A stretch of 64,000 bases of DNA from UBA1952 sp965246785 (lineage in GTDB: Bacteria; Bacteroidota; Bacteroidia; Chitinophagales; Chitinophagaceae): assembly GCA_965246785.1 (NCBI GenBank), contig CBDFFM010000011.1, positions 124,001 to 188,000 of the forward strand. The letters run 5' to 3'. The number at the start of each line of letters is the position of its first letter. The first letter of the stretch is position 1. A program made the translations under genes and the position numbers. Below are positions 1-9,714 of the stretch, in pieces. The notes beneath the pieces are model-generated. The model was not told the DNA's origin and searched no databases. It saw only the letters and a program-made list of their open reading frames with translations.

Positions 1-40
1 AGCGCCTTCAAGGCAAAGCCGGCACGGTAACTTTAGGGTC

Positions 41-406
41 GTGCAGCAGGAGCAGCCACTTTCCCCCACATTCAGCCGGCGCAGCGTTGTGCTGATTGTG
101 GTGTTCTTCGCCGCGTCCGCCGCATTTGTGCTTTATCGCGACCATGGTGGTAAGGGAGGAGTTGCACCACAACCCGACAGCACGAAGCCGGAAATAAAGG
201 TTGCGGTTCTCGATAAGGGCGCCAATGCGCGGATGTGGAAGTTTTATTTTGAAGACAGCGTGCTGCGCTCCGGGCGGAAGGCATACTTAGACCGGCCTAT
301 AGATACACATAGAGTAAGTGGTGCTGAGTACTACGGTTTGCTGCGAGAAGCTGGTGTCATTACGAGACTGCCGCAATCGGATAGCAGCCTTAATGCAGGG
401 CAATAG
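41..406 (+). CDS. Small membrane-anchored hypothetical protein
   Basis: I do not recognise this protein. From the GTG at its first base it has 121 residues: a short N-terminus, one hydrophobic segment at about residues 15-31 (VVLIVVFFAASAAFVLY), then a soluble, charged C-terminal part. That suggests an inner-membrane anchor with a periplasmic domain. The same frame stays open upstream to the window edge, so the gene may begin outside and this start is only the first candidate inside. It ends 6 bp before the convergent glycosyltransferase. A reverse-strand frame here has no recognisable content. Confidence 0.5.
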   Translation: MQQEQPLSPTFSRRSVVLIVVFFAASAAFVLYRDHGGKGGVAPQPDSTKPEIKVAVLDKGANARMWKFYFEDSVLRSGRKAYLDRPIDTHRVSGAEYYGLLREAGVITRLPQSDSSLNAGQ

Positions 407-412
407 CTCCCG

Positions 413-1582
413 TTATGTCCTTTGCGAAGCAACTGCATCCAACATGCAGCATTCATATGCATCTACAATTGCCGGCCAGTTGTAAGTCGTCCGGATTTTT
501 TGGGCATTCGCATCCAGCCAGGTCTGTTGCTGCGCCTTAGGCCCGGCAGACCGGATGAGCGCAGCTATTTCCGCTTCATCTGAAAAGTAAAACGCATCCT
601 CACCCAAAATGGCAGCATTAAAGGGATTGCAGTGTGCAGCAATCCGAGCCCCGCAGCCCATTGCTTCCAGCAGCGAAGGGTTGGTGCCGCCCACCGAATG
701 ACCATGATAATACAAGTGCGCGAAATGGCGCAGCGCATTAATCGCAGCCGCGTCGTAAATCGCGCCGAGGAAACGGGTGCGGCCCTCACCGCCGTACTGC
801 TTTTTCATGCGTGTGCCAAAGGCATTGCCCGTGCTGCCTACGAGCAGGAGCGGACGCGCATCGCCACTGGCGAGGTGGCCTTTGATAATCGTTTCAATGT
901 TGTTCTCCGGCTCCATCCGTGCTATGAGCAGGTGATAGCTTTCCGGCTTCAGATGCCAGCGTTGCAGTACACTCACGTCGGGATGCTCGTACAGATGTGC
1001 GCCGTATGGAATGTAGGTAGCTTCCTTTTCATACTTATCCAACAGATACTGCCGGATGGCGGACGAATCGGCGATAAGGCCGTCTGCGTGGATGGCAGCC
1101 CAGCGTTCCGCGCGGCGCAAAAAGGCCTGCACCTTGCCGCTGAACTTGCTGCGCTTCCACTCCAAGCCGTCCATATTCACAAGGTTTACAGCTTTACGCG
1201 GCCAGCGCCACCACCATACCGATGAGCTGGTATAGCCAAGCTGCAGCACGACATTAAAGCCCCGCCTTCGGGCATCATTAATACAGTTAAGGTCATAGAT
1301 GAATTGGCCGGCCGTGCCGAGCTTGTCCTCCGGGTCGGCGCAGTGAATGATGCGGACGCCTTGCCATTCACGGCCTTGAAATTCGTGGCGGGCAGAATTG
1401 TACACCGTTACCTCATGCCCTTTCTCAACAAGGCCAACAGCCAGCTTTTCCGCACACTCCTCAAAGCCGCCGTAGCGGTTAGGAATGCCGCGGGTGCCGA
1501 GGATGCCGATTTTGAGTCGGACGGTTGTCGGATGATTGTTAGACAATTGTTGGACAGTTGTGGGTAAACGTAGTTTAGCCAT
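413..1582 (-). CDS. GT4 glycosyltransferase with DUF1972 N-terminal domain
   Basis: A 389-residue retaining glycosyltransferase, likely adding a sugar to a polyprenyl-linked surface polysaccharide unit at the cytoplasmic face. The DUF1972 signature KIGILGTRGIPNRYGGFEE is at about residues 24-42, and the C-terminal GT4 half carries GGTNPSLLEAMGCG. It is the last gene of the minus-strand polysaccharide operon, and its ATG overlaps the stop of the preceding GT4 gene by 8 bp (coupled translation). Relatives usually start at the Met directly before KIGILGTRG; here that position is Leu, and 22 extra residues are encoded by a CCAACAAT-type repeat. Sugar specificity cannot be read. Confidence 0.9.
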   Translation of the reverse strand: MAKLRLPTTVQQLSNNHPTTVRLKIGILGTRGIPNRYGGFEECAEKLAVGLVEKGHEVTVYNSARHEFQGREWQGVRIIHCADPEDKLGTAGQFIYDLNCINDARRRGFNVVLQLGYTSSSVWWWRWPRKAVNLVNMDGLEWKRSKFSGKVQAFLRRAERWAAIHADGLIADSSAIRQYLLDKYEKEATYIPYGAHLYEHPDVSVLQRWHLKPESYHLLIARMEPENNIETIIKGHLASGDARPLLLVGSTGNAFGTRMKKQYGGEGRTRFLGAIYDAAAINALRHFAHLYYHGHSVGGTNPSLLEAMGCGARIAAHCNPFNAAILGEDAFYFSDEAEIAALIRSAGPKAQQQTWLDANAQKIRTTYNWPAIVDAYECCMLDAVASQRT

Positions 1583-2657
1583 TTAATACCTGTCGGTAAG
1601 CAGCCAGTGTCTCTTCCGCGGCGCGCTCCCATGTGTAATGCGTGAGGATGTGGTGGCGGAAGTCCTCATCGTAAGGTGCGGCGAATGCCGCATCAACAGC
1701 AGCGCGGATAGAGGCCGGGTCGTCGGGATTGCAGTACCAGGCTTTATCTCCGAAGTAATCCCGTGTGTCGCCTTTATCAGTGATGACAATGTTGCAGCCC
1801 ATCACGGCAGCTTCCAGCGATGAGAGGCCGGTCGTCTCAAAGAAGGAGGCCAGCACGTGCACACGCGCGGAGTGGTACATCTCGTAAAGCTCCTCCTCGC
1901 TCAGCCATTCAGAGAAGCGGACATTCGTCCCGGCAGCGGCGCGGCAAGCCTGATAATACGCCTCATGGTTCGGCGAATGCTTCCCATGGATGACTAGCTT
2001 GTAATCTGTGCCGCTCAGCGCGCGGATAAGGTTGAGTTGATTCTTGCGGCCTTCAATGCGCGCTACGCAAAGTACAGCGTCTTTGTACGCCTCATTCTGT
2101 TTTGCGGTGACAGAAGCCACCTTCGCATCAATGCCATTGGGCACTATTCGGTAAGGACGCTCAATGGCGTACTTGTGATGCAAGCGACGATACTCGCTCT
2201 CCGAGTTAGGCAGGAGAATGGCGGCGCGCTCTAAGACCCACTTTACCGCGCTGCGGTGGCCCCAGCGGATGTACTGCGGGCTCATGATGCGCTCCTTATT
2301 CCTAAAGCGTCGCGCCATCACCTTCATCCATTCAATGCGGTCTTCGCTCAGTACCCGGTTCATCAGTCGCATCGCGCCGCCGCGCGTCTGCTTCTCAAAA
2401 GCGCCGAAGTCCAGAAAGATGGTGGACAGTACGAATGGCTTCCCGGACTGCACCACGTGCGTAATGATATCCGCCGGGCGAATGATGTTGAAGAAGTGCA
2501 GCAGTTCGTAGCGGATGTAGTCTATTGGCTGATTGGTGAGAATAATGTCCACGGTCACGCCAAGCTGCCTCAGGTAATGCGCCGTCAGCTCAAGCTGCTT
2601 CGTATCGCCGCCGGGTGTACTGTAGAGCGTACTGCGGGCTATGAAGGCGATGGTCAT
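1575..2657 (-). CDS. GT4 family glycosyltransferase
   Basis: A 360-residue GT-B fold glycosyltransferase, presumably extending the polysaccharide repeat unit in the cytoplasm. The N-terminus MTIAFIARSTLYSTPGGDTK fits the acceptor-binding domain, and the C-terminal GT4 core has AVLCVARIEGRKNQ and FFETTGLSSLEAAVMGCN, which contains the E-x7-E type donor-site motif. The chosen ATG overlaps the stop of the upstream GT2 gene (ATGA), and the 3' end overlaps the next gene by 8 bp, so all three appear co-translated. An upstream alternative start would add nine residues. Confidence 0.9.
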   Translation of the reverse strand: MTIAFIARSTLYSTPGGDTKQLELTAHYLRQLGVTVDIILTNQPIDYIRYELLHFFNIIRPADIITHVVQSGKPFVLSTIFLDFGAFEKQTRGGAMRLMNRVLSEDRIEWMKVMARRFRNKERIMSPQYIRWGHRSAVKWVLERAAILLPNSESEYRRLHHKYAIERPYRIVPNGIDAKVASVTAKQNEAYKDAVLCVARIEGRKNQLNLIRALSGTDYKLVIHGKHSPNHEAYYQACRAAAGTNVRFSEWLSEEELYEMYHSARVHVLASFFETTGLSSLEAAVMGCNIVITDKGDTRDYFGDKAWYCNPDDPASIRAAVDAAFAAPYDEDFRHHILTHYTWERAAEETLAAYRQVLNG

Positions 2658-3512
2658 TTTTCCGGCGGGTGATTGTGGCGGCAAGATACGGTCGTGCTTG
2701 TCTTTAAAACTGCATCGTACGATACCACAGGAACAGCCGCGTCAGCAAGCGCACCGGCAGCGGGGAAAAGCTTCGCGTTGATGAGCGACGACTGTTTGAA
2801 ATCCGCAAAGCGGCGCTTCTTTACTTCGCGGCTTTCGGCCTTATGCTCGGCTACGTCATGCTCAAACCCGGCATCAATAACGTAAAAAAATTGGTTGTCC
2901 CGCGCGTAGCGCAGCATGAAGTTGGTGTCAATGCCATAGAGTTTCAGCCGCTCTTCAAAGCCGCCGAAGGTTTTGAGATAGCCTGTACAGATTGCCATTC
3001 CACTGGCAATAGCTACGTTATTCTTTGCCGTTACTAAGCCTGTCTTTGGCGCAGCCCAATACTTCCCCTTAAAAAGAAAAAAATGCCCCGGCGAGATGAG
3101 CAGTCCGCTGCAGCGGATGAGCGGCAGGAAAAGATTCACCTCCGGATGCGCATTCGCGGCAGCGGCAATCGTTTTAAAGTAGGCCGGGCCGAAGCTGCTA
3201 TCCTGGTCAAAAAGGTGCAGCATATCGTAGCCGGAATTGGCGGCAAGCGCGCTATTGTAAATGGCAGCAAGCGACATGTTTTCCGGCGTGTGCCGGTATT
3301 CAAGACGGCAGGGGAACTGCGGGTGCGCGGCTACTAATTCTTCTTCCAAAAGCGGCTCCGGGCTATTGTCCCAGAGCACCAGCTTATCGCTTTCGCCCAA
3401 TACTTCACGGCAGACTACGAGCGATTGCCACGTCTGGGCATCGGCGCAGCTCAGTACGGTATAAGACGATAATCAGCAGCCTTGAGGGGGCGGGCCTGCG
3501 TGGAGTTGTCAT
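2654..3512 (-). pseudogene. GT2 glycosyltransferase, broken by one frameshift
   Basis: A rhamnosyltransferase-like GT2 gene. The ATG at base 3512 overlaps an upstream stop as ATGA and gives MTTPRRPAPSRLLIIVLYRT, a typical GT2 beginning. This frame must shift by +1 near bases 3444-3454 to continue into SCADAQTWQSL and the main frame, which has LVLWDNSPEP and MLHLFDQDSSF (the DxD-like region). Removing one base restores 285 residues, normal for the family. Without it only an ATG-less fragment remains. It is either a real mutation or a base-insertion error; four more shifts lie in the next gene. Confidence 0.75.
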
Positions 3513-4789
3513 GCGCTAAGATGACGAAGAGTAGAAAGAAGAATAGATGGTACGGCGTTGAGCCGGCCATGAACTGGAAGCAGAAGGTATAGATAAACGT
3601 AAGGCCGGAAAAGTAAGCGCCCTCCAGCAGATAATTCCGCCTCCGATGCCCGCACAATGCGATAGGCGGCCTTAAAAGTCCGGAACAGAAACAGCAGCGG
3701 GAAGATGACGAAAACGCCGTACAGCAGGCCAAGCGACACGAACCAGGTATCAAAGTGCGTGCGCACCAATTCGTGATTAAAGCCCAGTCCGGAAGAAGCG
3801 GAAGTGCTGCAAAAAAGCCTTGTACTGCTCTACGCGGCCTAAGGCGGATGCATCGGCGGTTTTCTTAAGCAGCAGTGTGCCGAAATGTAGCCGCCACCAC
3901 GCCCGCCGGAATGGCTGCCAGCCAAAAGAGCTTCGGGCGTTTGAGGCTTCGCAAGGATAATGATGGCCAGTCCGATAGTATCCACGATGAGGCCGATGCG
4001 CGTTACCGACTGCCATTGAAAGTACAGGAAGAAAGCAAGCATGGAAAGCAGCAGGAAGCGCACGTGTCCCGTCATTCGGTGGAAGGAATCGGCGAGCATT
4101 GTGAAGAGGAGCAGGATGGGCAGGCAGAACGCCACTGAATAAGTGATAGGGCTGACGAAGTAGCCTGTTACCCTCAATTGGCGGTCGCGGATGAAGTTAG
4201 CCGGGCCATAGTCAATCGGGTTTTGCGCGTAGCGATTGAAGAACTTATGGAACCACAGCGATTGTACATCGCCGTTGAACCACTCCTTTTGAAAGAAGCC
4301 GTAAATGCCGGAAGCGATGGAGCAAACGAAAATCGTATTGACAATAGCAAGATGATGCACGCGCTGCAGGATGCCGCAGCGGTACAGCAGGTAGCCGAGC
4401 ACGAGCGGCACGAGGTAAAGCCGCAGGCCCAGCACCGTATCGCCTGGAGCGCGGTGCTGCAGCAGGTCATTGGCAAGGAGCACCGCAAGCGTGGGTACGG
4501 CGATGAGCCAGATGAGGTAGCCATCCATCGGATTGGCAGGCGAGATGCGCTGCCGCTGCCGGATGTAGAGGTGATACAGGAAGTAAGCGATGAGGTATTC
4601 GCTGTACGGCTTCAGCAATGCCACTGCCGATTTGGGCAGGTGGTAAGACGCGTTGATGAAAACAAAATCGTAGCTGAACAGCGAGCAGATATAGACGCAG
4701 ATAAGATAGTCGTACCGCCGCGTACGGATAGCCCAGATGGTGATGCCATACTGCAGGGCTATAAGCAGCGCAAAGAAGGCGGCGGCCAT
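3451..4789 (-). pseudogene. Wzy-like O-antigen polymerase, broken by four frameshifts
   Basis: A multi-pass membrane protein in the position expected for the polysaccharide polymerase. The first ~300 residues read cleanly from the ATG at 4789 to LAIIILAKPQTP. To continue, the frame must skip one base near 3935 (into KLFWLAAIPAGVVAATF), near 3884 (into GTLLLKKTADAS), near 3793 (into GLGFNHELVRTHFDTWF) and near 3635 (into YLLEGAYFSGLTFIYTF). All four are apparent single-base insertions. The repaired protein would have 444 residues and end at 3451, overlapping the GT2 start by about 60 bp. Conserved membrane-helix content in every piece argues for a recent lesion or a sequencing artefact. Confidence 0.75.
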
Positions 4790-4795
4790 GGCTTA

Positions 4796-5722
4796 TCAGG
4801 TTTTCGTTTTGGAAAGGCGGTAGCGCCGCGCAAGGATACTGCTATATTTTTTGCGCCAAAAGGATGCGGAGCGTAAAGCCAGAAATTCGTCCAGCATTGT
4901 GAGCATCTCCGCAGGAAGCTCATTGCTGAAGCTTTCCCTGAAAAGCTCAGCCTGCGCCAGCTCTTTTTTGAGGTAATCCCGGTTGGCGGCAAGTTGCTGA
5001 CCGGCCTGCTTTATCCTGTCCATCGGAGACTTTTTCCGGTTCGTATCAAAGGTGGCGTTGCGGCCATGCTGCCGGTAAAGTATCAGCCGCTCCTGCACCG
5101 CCGCGTGGCGGCCCAGCCCGTAAGCTATCAATCCGAGCCAGGCATCGTGCATCCCGGCGCGCGGGTCAGCCGGAAGCGAGCAGAAGCGTTGGCGCATAGC
5201 ATCGTTCATCATTACGGTGCAGCCGGTGATGATGTTGCCGAAAAGCATCGAGTGGAAGGTTTCATGTGCGGGAGCTACATTCAGCACATCCCAGAAGGAG
5301 GGCTGCAGCTGGGCCAAGCTTTCGTCCACAAGGGTAAGGTCGTGGAAAGAAATAGCGGGCGTCTTCCTATCGTCAATAGCAAGCAAGACATCATATCCCG
5401 CTTGCAGCTTTTCGGGCAGCCATACATCATCCTGGTCTGCGAAAGCGATGTAGTTACCCCCTTTGCAAAGGCTCACCGCGCGGCGGAAGTTTTGGGCAAT
5501 CCCTAGGGAGCGGTCATTTTGAAAAAAGCGAAGCATCCCTTTTGCCGCGTATCGGTTGAGGATGTCTTGCGTGCTGTCGGTGGAGCCGTCATCACAGACG
5601 ATAATTTCTTCCGGCAGCATGCTTTGGTCCAGAATGGAATCCAACTGCTCCGCGAGATACGGCGCACCATTGTAGGTGGCCATCGCTACGGAAATGCGGA
5701 GCGTTTCGGGCTTGTTTGCCAT
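4796..5722 (-). CDS. GT2 family glycosyltransferase
   Basis: A 308-residue GT-A fold glycosyltransferase. The N-terminal nucleotide-sugar region has ISVAMATYNGAPYLAEQLDS and IIVCDDGSTDST, followed by IAFADQDDVWLPEK, whose DQDD is the metal-binding DxD-type motif of the rhamnosyl/galactosyltransferase subgroup. The C-terminal 100 residues are charged and probably membrane-associated. It sits between the flippase gene (18 bp upstream) and the polymerase gene (6 bp downstream) in the polysaccharide operon. Donor and acceptor sugars cannot be inferred. Confidence 0.92.
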   Translation of the reverse strand: MANKPETLRISVAMATYNGAPYLAEQLDSILDQSMLPEEIIVCDDGSTDSTQDILNRYAAKGMLRFFQNDRSLGIAQNFRRAVSLCKGGNYIAFADQDDVWLPEKLQAGYDVLLAIDDRKTPAISFHDLTLVDESLAQLQPSFWDVLNVAPAHETFHSMLFGNIITGCTVMMNDAMRQRFCSLPADPRAGMHDAWLGLIAYGLGRHAAVQERLILYRQHGRNATFDTNRKKSPMDRIKQAGQQLAANRDYLKKELAQAELFRESFSNELPAEMLTMLDEFLALRSASFWRKKYSSILARRYRLSKTKT

Positions 5723-5740
5723 TTTACTCAGAAGAAAATC

Positions 5741-7225
5741 TCACCGCTTTGAACGAAGCTTTGCTACAATATTCGTTACATCCTCAGAAGCGCGGAACAG
5801 AACAACGAGCGTTCCAAAAACAACCGAAATGATAATGCACCGCAGCGCCGCATCGGCAAATACATTGTCTATTGCCGGCCAAAAATAGCCGCAAAGTGCC
5901 GCACCCACTCCGGCGGCAAATGCCAAAGGCGTTTGCCGGGTGAAAGGCAGCAGCTTATACTTGCGGTACAGGAAGATCGATTTGGCAACGTTGTAAAGCG
6001 TCAGCGAAAGCGCCGCACCCCACGCCGCCCCGTAAAAGCTGTACTGCGGAATCAGAAAACGGTTGAGCGCTATGAACACCACCAGCAGTACTGCGGAAGC
6101 GCGGAATAAAAACCGGTAATGGCTGGAAATGCTGAGCAACTCATTGTTCAGCCCGGTAAAAATATCCGCCATCCGGCCGGCCATCAAGATGAGTGCGAGC
6201 GGTGCGGCTGCTTCGTAGCCTTCTCCCGCCGGAAGGAGGCGTAGCATGTTGTGCAGGTTGCAGCCTATGAGAACAGCCATGAAGATGCCCGCAAGCGTCA
6301 TATTGGTACCGGCGCGATGAAAGATATCATGTATGCGTGCCTCATCGCCCTCAATAAAGGCCCGGTTAAGCAGCGGGGAGACAGAAGAGGAAATAGCGCG
6401 GTAAGGAATCATGGCAAAGGAGGCCGCCAGCACCGCAATCGTATATACAGCTACCGAGGCAACACCGTTCTTATCCAGAGGCGCCAGCATGAGCGCATCC
6501 ATAAAGCCGATGAGTTGAAAGGTGATGCCGGCCAGCAGGTGATACCACGAAAACCGCGCGGCTTCCCGCCATTCCGCCCTGCTCAGACATTGCCAGTTGA
6601 TTGACAGGCAAAAGTCTTTGCTGCGCAAGGCGATTAGCAGCATCAGCGCAACGGCGGGCGCGTACATCAGCGCCGTTCCGGCCATGAAGCCATCCAGATG
6701 AATGAGACCGGCAGCGAAAAGCGCGAGGAGCAGCGCATTAAGCGCCCGTGGCAAAAGTTCTCGCGCAAAGGAAGATGCGGCGACCTTCAGCCTTGTAGCG
6801 AGATAGCTTTCTAATACCGTCATGTAGCTCCACGTAACTGTTAGCAGCGGCAGAAGGGCATAGTAGCGTAGCAGCAGCGGCCTGTCCTGAACCTGGTAAT
6901 GAGACACAATCCAGCTGCGCAGCAGGAAGTAGGGAATGCACAGCAGGCCGCCCACCAGCAGTGGCATTATGAGCCCTACGGTAAGCAGAACTTTCCGCTG
7001 CGGGCTTTCCAAAGTGTAGCGCGGCAGAAAGGTGATGACTACCGTATGAAAGCCCAGCAGGATGGCCGACTGCGTGACAGTGCCGCTGTTAATCATGTTG
7101 CGGCTCACGCCCAGCGCCATCCTAGACAGAAAGGCCGGTTGCAGGAATGTTACCGTCGCACCTATGGCCGTGCCGGCCAGGATGAAGACGGTTGTTTGCA
7201 GTGATTGCCGCAGCGCGATGCCCAT
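5741..7225 (-). CDS. wzx: Polysaccharide repeat-unit flippase (Wzx/MATE-like)
   Basis: A 494-residue, highly hydrophobic integral membrane protein with about 12-14 predicted helices, the size of Wzx/MOP-superfamily flippases. It begins with a helix and loop (FILAGTAIGATVTFLQPAFL) followed by the RMALGVSRN region, matching the start of polysaccharide-biosynthesis flippases. It would move undecaprenyl-linked repeat units across the inner membrane for the polymerase. It lies between two GT2 genes, 28 bp after the upstream one, which fits co-transcription. Assignment rests on topology, length and context. Confidence 0.88.
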   Translation of the reverse strand: MGIALRQSLQTTVFILAGTAIGATVTFLQPAFLSRMALGVSRNMINSGTVTQSAILLGFHTVVITFLPRYTLESPQRKVLLTVGLIMPLLVGGLLCIPYFLLRSWIVSHYQVQDRPLLLRYYALLPLLTVTWSYMTVLESYLATRLKVAASSFARELLPRALNALLLALFAAGLIHLDGFMAGTALMYAPAVALMLLIALRSKDFCLSINWQCLSRAEWREAARFSWYHLLAGITFQLIGFMDALMLAPLDKNGVASVAVYTIAVLAASFAMIPYRAISSSVSPLLNRAFIEGDEARIHDIFHRAGTNMTLAGIFMAVLIGCNLHNMLRLLPAGEGYEAAAPLALILMAGRMADIFTGLNNELLSISSHYRFLFRASAVLLVVFIALNRFLIPQYSFYGAAWGAALSLTLYNVAKSIFLYRKYKLLPFTRQTPLAFAAGVGAALCGYFWPAIDNVFADAALRCIIISVVFGTLVVLFRASEDVTNIVAKLRSKR

Positions 7226-7253
7226 ACCTGTGAGGTCTTTTTTATTGCCGGCG

Positions 7254-8213
7254 CTATTTTCCCAGGCTGCATTTAAGCAGTAAAAATTTCCTTTTCAGTG
7301 CCGCCTTCAGCCGCTCCGGCCCGCTTGCCTCGGCTTTGTAGACGCCGTTCAGCCGCTCAAATATCGCCTGTAGCCCCGGCGCGGATGCATTTCCGCGCTT
7401 TTTCAGATTCAGGTACTGCTCAAAAGCGGCTCCGGCAAGCCAGCCGTAAGCATCCTTCTTCATAATCGGGTAGCCGCGCTCCTCAAAGAGCCGGAACAGC
7501 CGCTCGGTGTCCAAGATATTTTCGCCGGACTGATAGACCTTACTGCTGGCATTATCGCTATGCTCGCGGTATTGCGTAAGCACTTGGTTCAGGTGGAGGC
7601 CTTTAAAGGCGTGTATCACCCGCACCCACATATCCCAGTCGCCGCATTGCGGCAGCGTGGTATTGAAGGCGCCAAGGCGCTCATAAGCCTCCCGGCGCAC
7701 TACAACAGCCGGAGTGCGCACAGGATTAATGCGCATAAAGTCATCCACGGCATTGGCCGGCTTGCTCAGGTGTGGCAGTGGAGTAGTGAAGCCCAAATGC
7801 CGTCCGCCATCATCAATTAATTCTGAATTACTGGTGATGATATAAACGTCCTCGTGTGTGCGAAAGGATTCTTCATATGCTTTATAAAATCCTGGCAGTA
7901 CAAGATCGTCGGAATTAAGGATGTGGACGAGCCGGCCTTTCGCCAGCGCCACGCAGCGATTGAAGTTCCCCATCACGCCCCAGTTGCGGTCGTTCCTCAT
8001 AAAATGAGTGCGGCCTGCGCCGGCCTCCTGCACAATGGCTTCCGTCTCATCCATAGAGCCATTGTCCACCACGCAGAACTGAAGGGACATATCCGCCGCT
8101 TGCGCCAAAACGCTCTCCAAAGTCTGCCGCAGGTACTTCGCTGAATTGAAGGTCGGAATCATCACCGACCACAGCGGGGCTTCCGATTGGTGCTGGCCGG
8201 TGGCTTGTTCCAT
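7254..8213 (-). CDS. GT2 family glycosyltransferase, first gene of the minus-strand operon
   Basis: A 319-residue GT2 enzyme with WSVMIPTFNSAKYLRQTLES at the N-terminus, FCVVDNGSMDETE (acidic nucleotide-binding motif) and LVHILNSDDLVLPGFY (DD metal site). The domain is complete and ends with a basic C-terminal tail suited to membrane contact. It is the first gene of the polysaccharide operon running towards lower coordinates and is divergent from the O-antigen ligase gene, about 100 bp away. Its own promoter is unclear; a partial -7-like box (TACCTTAG on the minus strand) lies about 34 bp upstream. Confidence 0.92.
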   Translation of the reverse strand: MEQATGQHQSEAPLWSVMIPTFNSAKYLRQTLESVLAQAADMSLQFCVVDNGSMDETEAIVQEAGAGRTHFMRNDRNWGVMGNFNRCVALAKGRLVHILNSDDLVLPGFYKAYEESFRTHEDVYIITSNSELIDDGGRHLGFTTPLPHLSKPANAVDDFMRINPVRTPAVVVRREAYERLGAFNTTLPQCGDWDMWVRVIHAFKGLHLNQVLTQYREHSDNASSKVYQSGENILDTERLFRLFEERGYPIMKKDAYGWLAGAAFEQYLNLKKRGNASAPGLQAIFERLNGVYKAEASGPERLKAALKRKFLLLKCSLGK

Positions 8214-8276
8214 ATGGCGACGGGCTTCAGTTTTTTTACTTCCGCGGCTAAGGTAGTGTTAGAACGGGGCTGCCAT

Positions 8277-8308
8277 TTTGCTCCTTGCTGCGCAGGCGGC
8301 TACATTTG
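8277..8308 (+). promoter_or_regulatory. Bacteroidota-type promoter of the O-antigen ligase gene
   Basis: TTTG at 8277-8280, a 20-bp spacer, then TACATTTG at 8301-8308, an exact match to the Bacteroidota TTTG-N19-21-TAnnTTTG promoter. The ligase ATG begins only 8 bases after the octamer ends, so transcription probably starts at or next to the start codon. Confidence 0.75.
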
Positions 8309-8315
8309 TTTCTCC

Positions 8316-9629
8316 ATGCCGAAAGCCCGTTGGTTATCCTGCCTGCCGCTGGCCGGCTGCTGCGCGCTGGCTTTCTGCATTCCCTTCCCCTTTCAGTACG
8401 CCACCATCTGTATCTGGCTGCTGGCGCTGTGCTGGCTCGCAGGCGGTAACTACCGCGATACGCTCCGGCGCTTCGGCAGGAGCATTCCTTCGTGGCTTTG
8501 GGTGGCGTACTTCGCGCTCCATGCCGCTGCTTATTTTTATAGCATTGATAAAGACCAGTCGCTTTTTGACACGGTCGGTAAGCTGAGTTATATCCTTTTG
8601 CCCTTTTTAATCGGGGCCGGCTATAGGTATTCCCTGCGCGGTATGGCGGCTATTCTCGGCAGCTTTATCGCCGGGCTGACGATTGTGCTGGGCATCTGCC
8701 TTTGGAATGCTTACGGTTACTGGCGGGAAGAGCACCTGCTCAGCCACTTCTTTTACCATGAATTGCCACGCGGCTTTGACGCTAATGCCGTGTATATGGC
8801 GTGGTATGCCTGCGGAGCGCTGGCAGCGCTGCTGCTTTTTCCCTGGCGGGAAGCCGGCTTCCGCTGGGTGGTTTGGGCGCGCTGGATTGTCGTCCTGTTC
8901 CTGTCGGGTGTATTACTGCTACTTGCATCCCGGCTGGCGCTCGTGTTTTATCTGCTGCTCATTATTCCCGCATTCGGACTGCAGCTGTTCCGGCGCTACC
9001 GGCTGTGGCTCGCTGTGCCGTTGCTGGCAATTGGCATCGGTTTGGGTGGCCTATATGTGCTAGGGCGCACGCAAAACCCGATTCATAAGCGCTTCACCGA
9101 TGTGATGCATCCGGATTTGAGCACCGTCACGAAGGAAGACTACGCCGGCGACGAGCCACACTGGACTAACCTGACGCTGCGCCTCTTCGTATGGCGCATG
9201 GCGCTAGAGAATATGGAACTGCACCACCTCTGGTGGCGCGGCACCGGCAATGGCGATGCGCATACCTATCAGAATGCCCGCATCATGAGCCACGGCATTC
9301 CCTACCTGGAGGAGCACAGTCCGCAACGCTCAACGCTTTACAAGGTGAACCTGCACAACATGTACCTGCAATCCCTGCTCATGTTCGGGCTGCCGGGCTT
9401 CGTTATTTTTCTGGTACTGGCCGTCGGGCCGATGTTCCGCCTACGGGCGATGGGGGCGGCGGCCTGGGCGTTTGCGCTATTCCATCTGAGCGCTATTCTG
9501 TTTTTCCTGCAGGAATCCGCCTTGCAGACGCAGGCCGGCGTGATTTACTACTGTTTCTTCAGCGCCCTTTTCTGGGCGGGTGTTAAAGGGGGTGAAAAAA
9601 CGCCTTCTTTACACATTCCCAAAACGTAA
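8316..9629 (+). CDS. O-antigen ligase / polymerase family membrane protein
   Basis: A 437-residue polytopic membrane protein of the Wzy/WaaL superfamily. From the ATG at 8316 it starts MPKARWLSCLPLAGCCALAF and has about ten hydrophobic segments plus a large loop before KVNLHNMYLQSLLMFGLPG, the NxH-like signature usual in ligases of this fold. It probably attaches or polymerises the surface polysaccharide on the periplasmic side. An upstream in-frame start would add 43 residues but would lie inside the promoter, so I prefer 8316. Family membership alone does not separate ligase from polymerase; the damaged Wzy-like gene nearby makes this protein's exact role important. Confidence 0.82.
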   Translation: MPKARWLSCLPLAGCCALAFCIPFPFQYATICIWLLALCWLAGGNYRDTLRRFGRSIPSWLWVAYFALHAAAYFYSIDKDQSLFDTVGKLSYILLPFLIGAGYRYSLRGMAAILGSFIAGLTIVLGICLWNAYGYWREEHLLSHFFYHELPRGFDANAVYMAWYACGALAALLLFPWREAGFRWVVWARWIVVLFLSGVLLLLASRLALVFYLLLIIPAFGLQLFRRYRLWLAVPLLAIGIGLGGLYVLGRTQNPIHKRFTDVMHPDLSTVTKEDYAGDEPHWTNLTLRLFVWRMALENMELHHLWWRGTGNGDAHTYQNARIMSHGIPYLEEHSPQRSTLYKVNLHNMYLQSLLMFGLPGFVIFLVLAVGPMFRLRAMGAAAWAFALFHLSAILFFLQESALQTQAGVIYYCFFSALFWAGVKGGEKTPSLHIPKT

Positions 9630-9714
9630 TTAAAAGATAATTTCGGACATTCGCGGCACAAGAATTACGACGGCCTGAGCGGCATTTTCCAGATGCCCAC
9701 GTCCCATCCCTGCC

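Noticed and set aside
1..40. A separate upstream gene end
   Set aside because: Too little sequence; the frame of the first gene is simply open to the edge.
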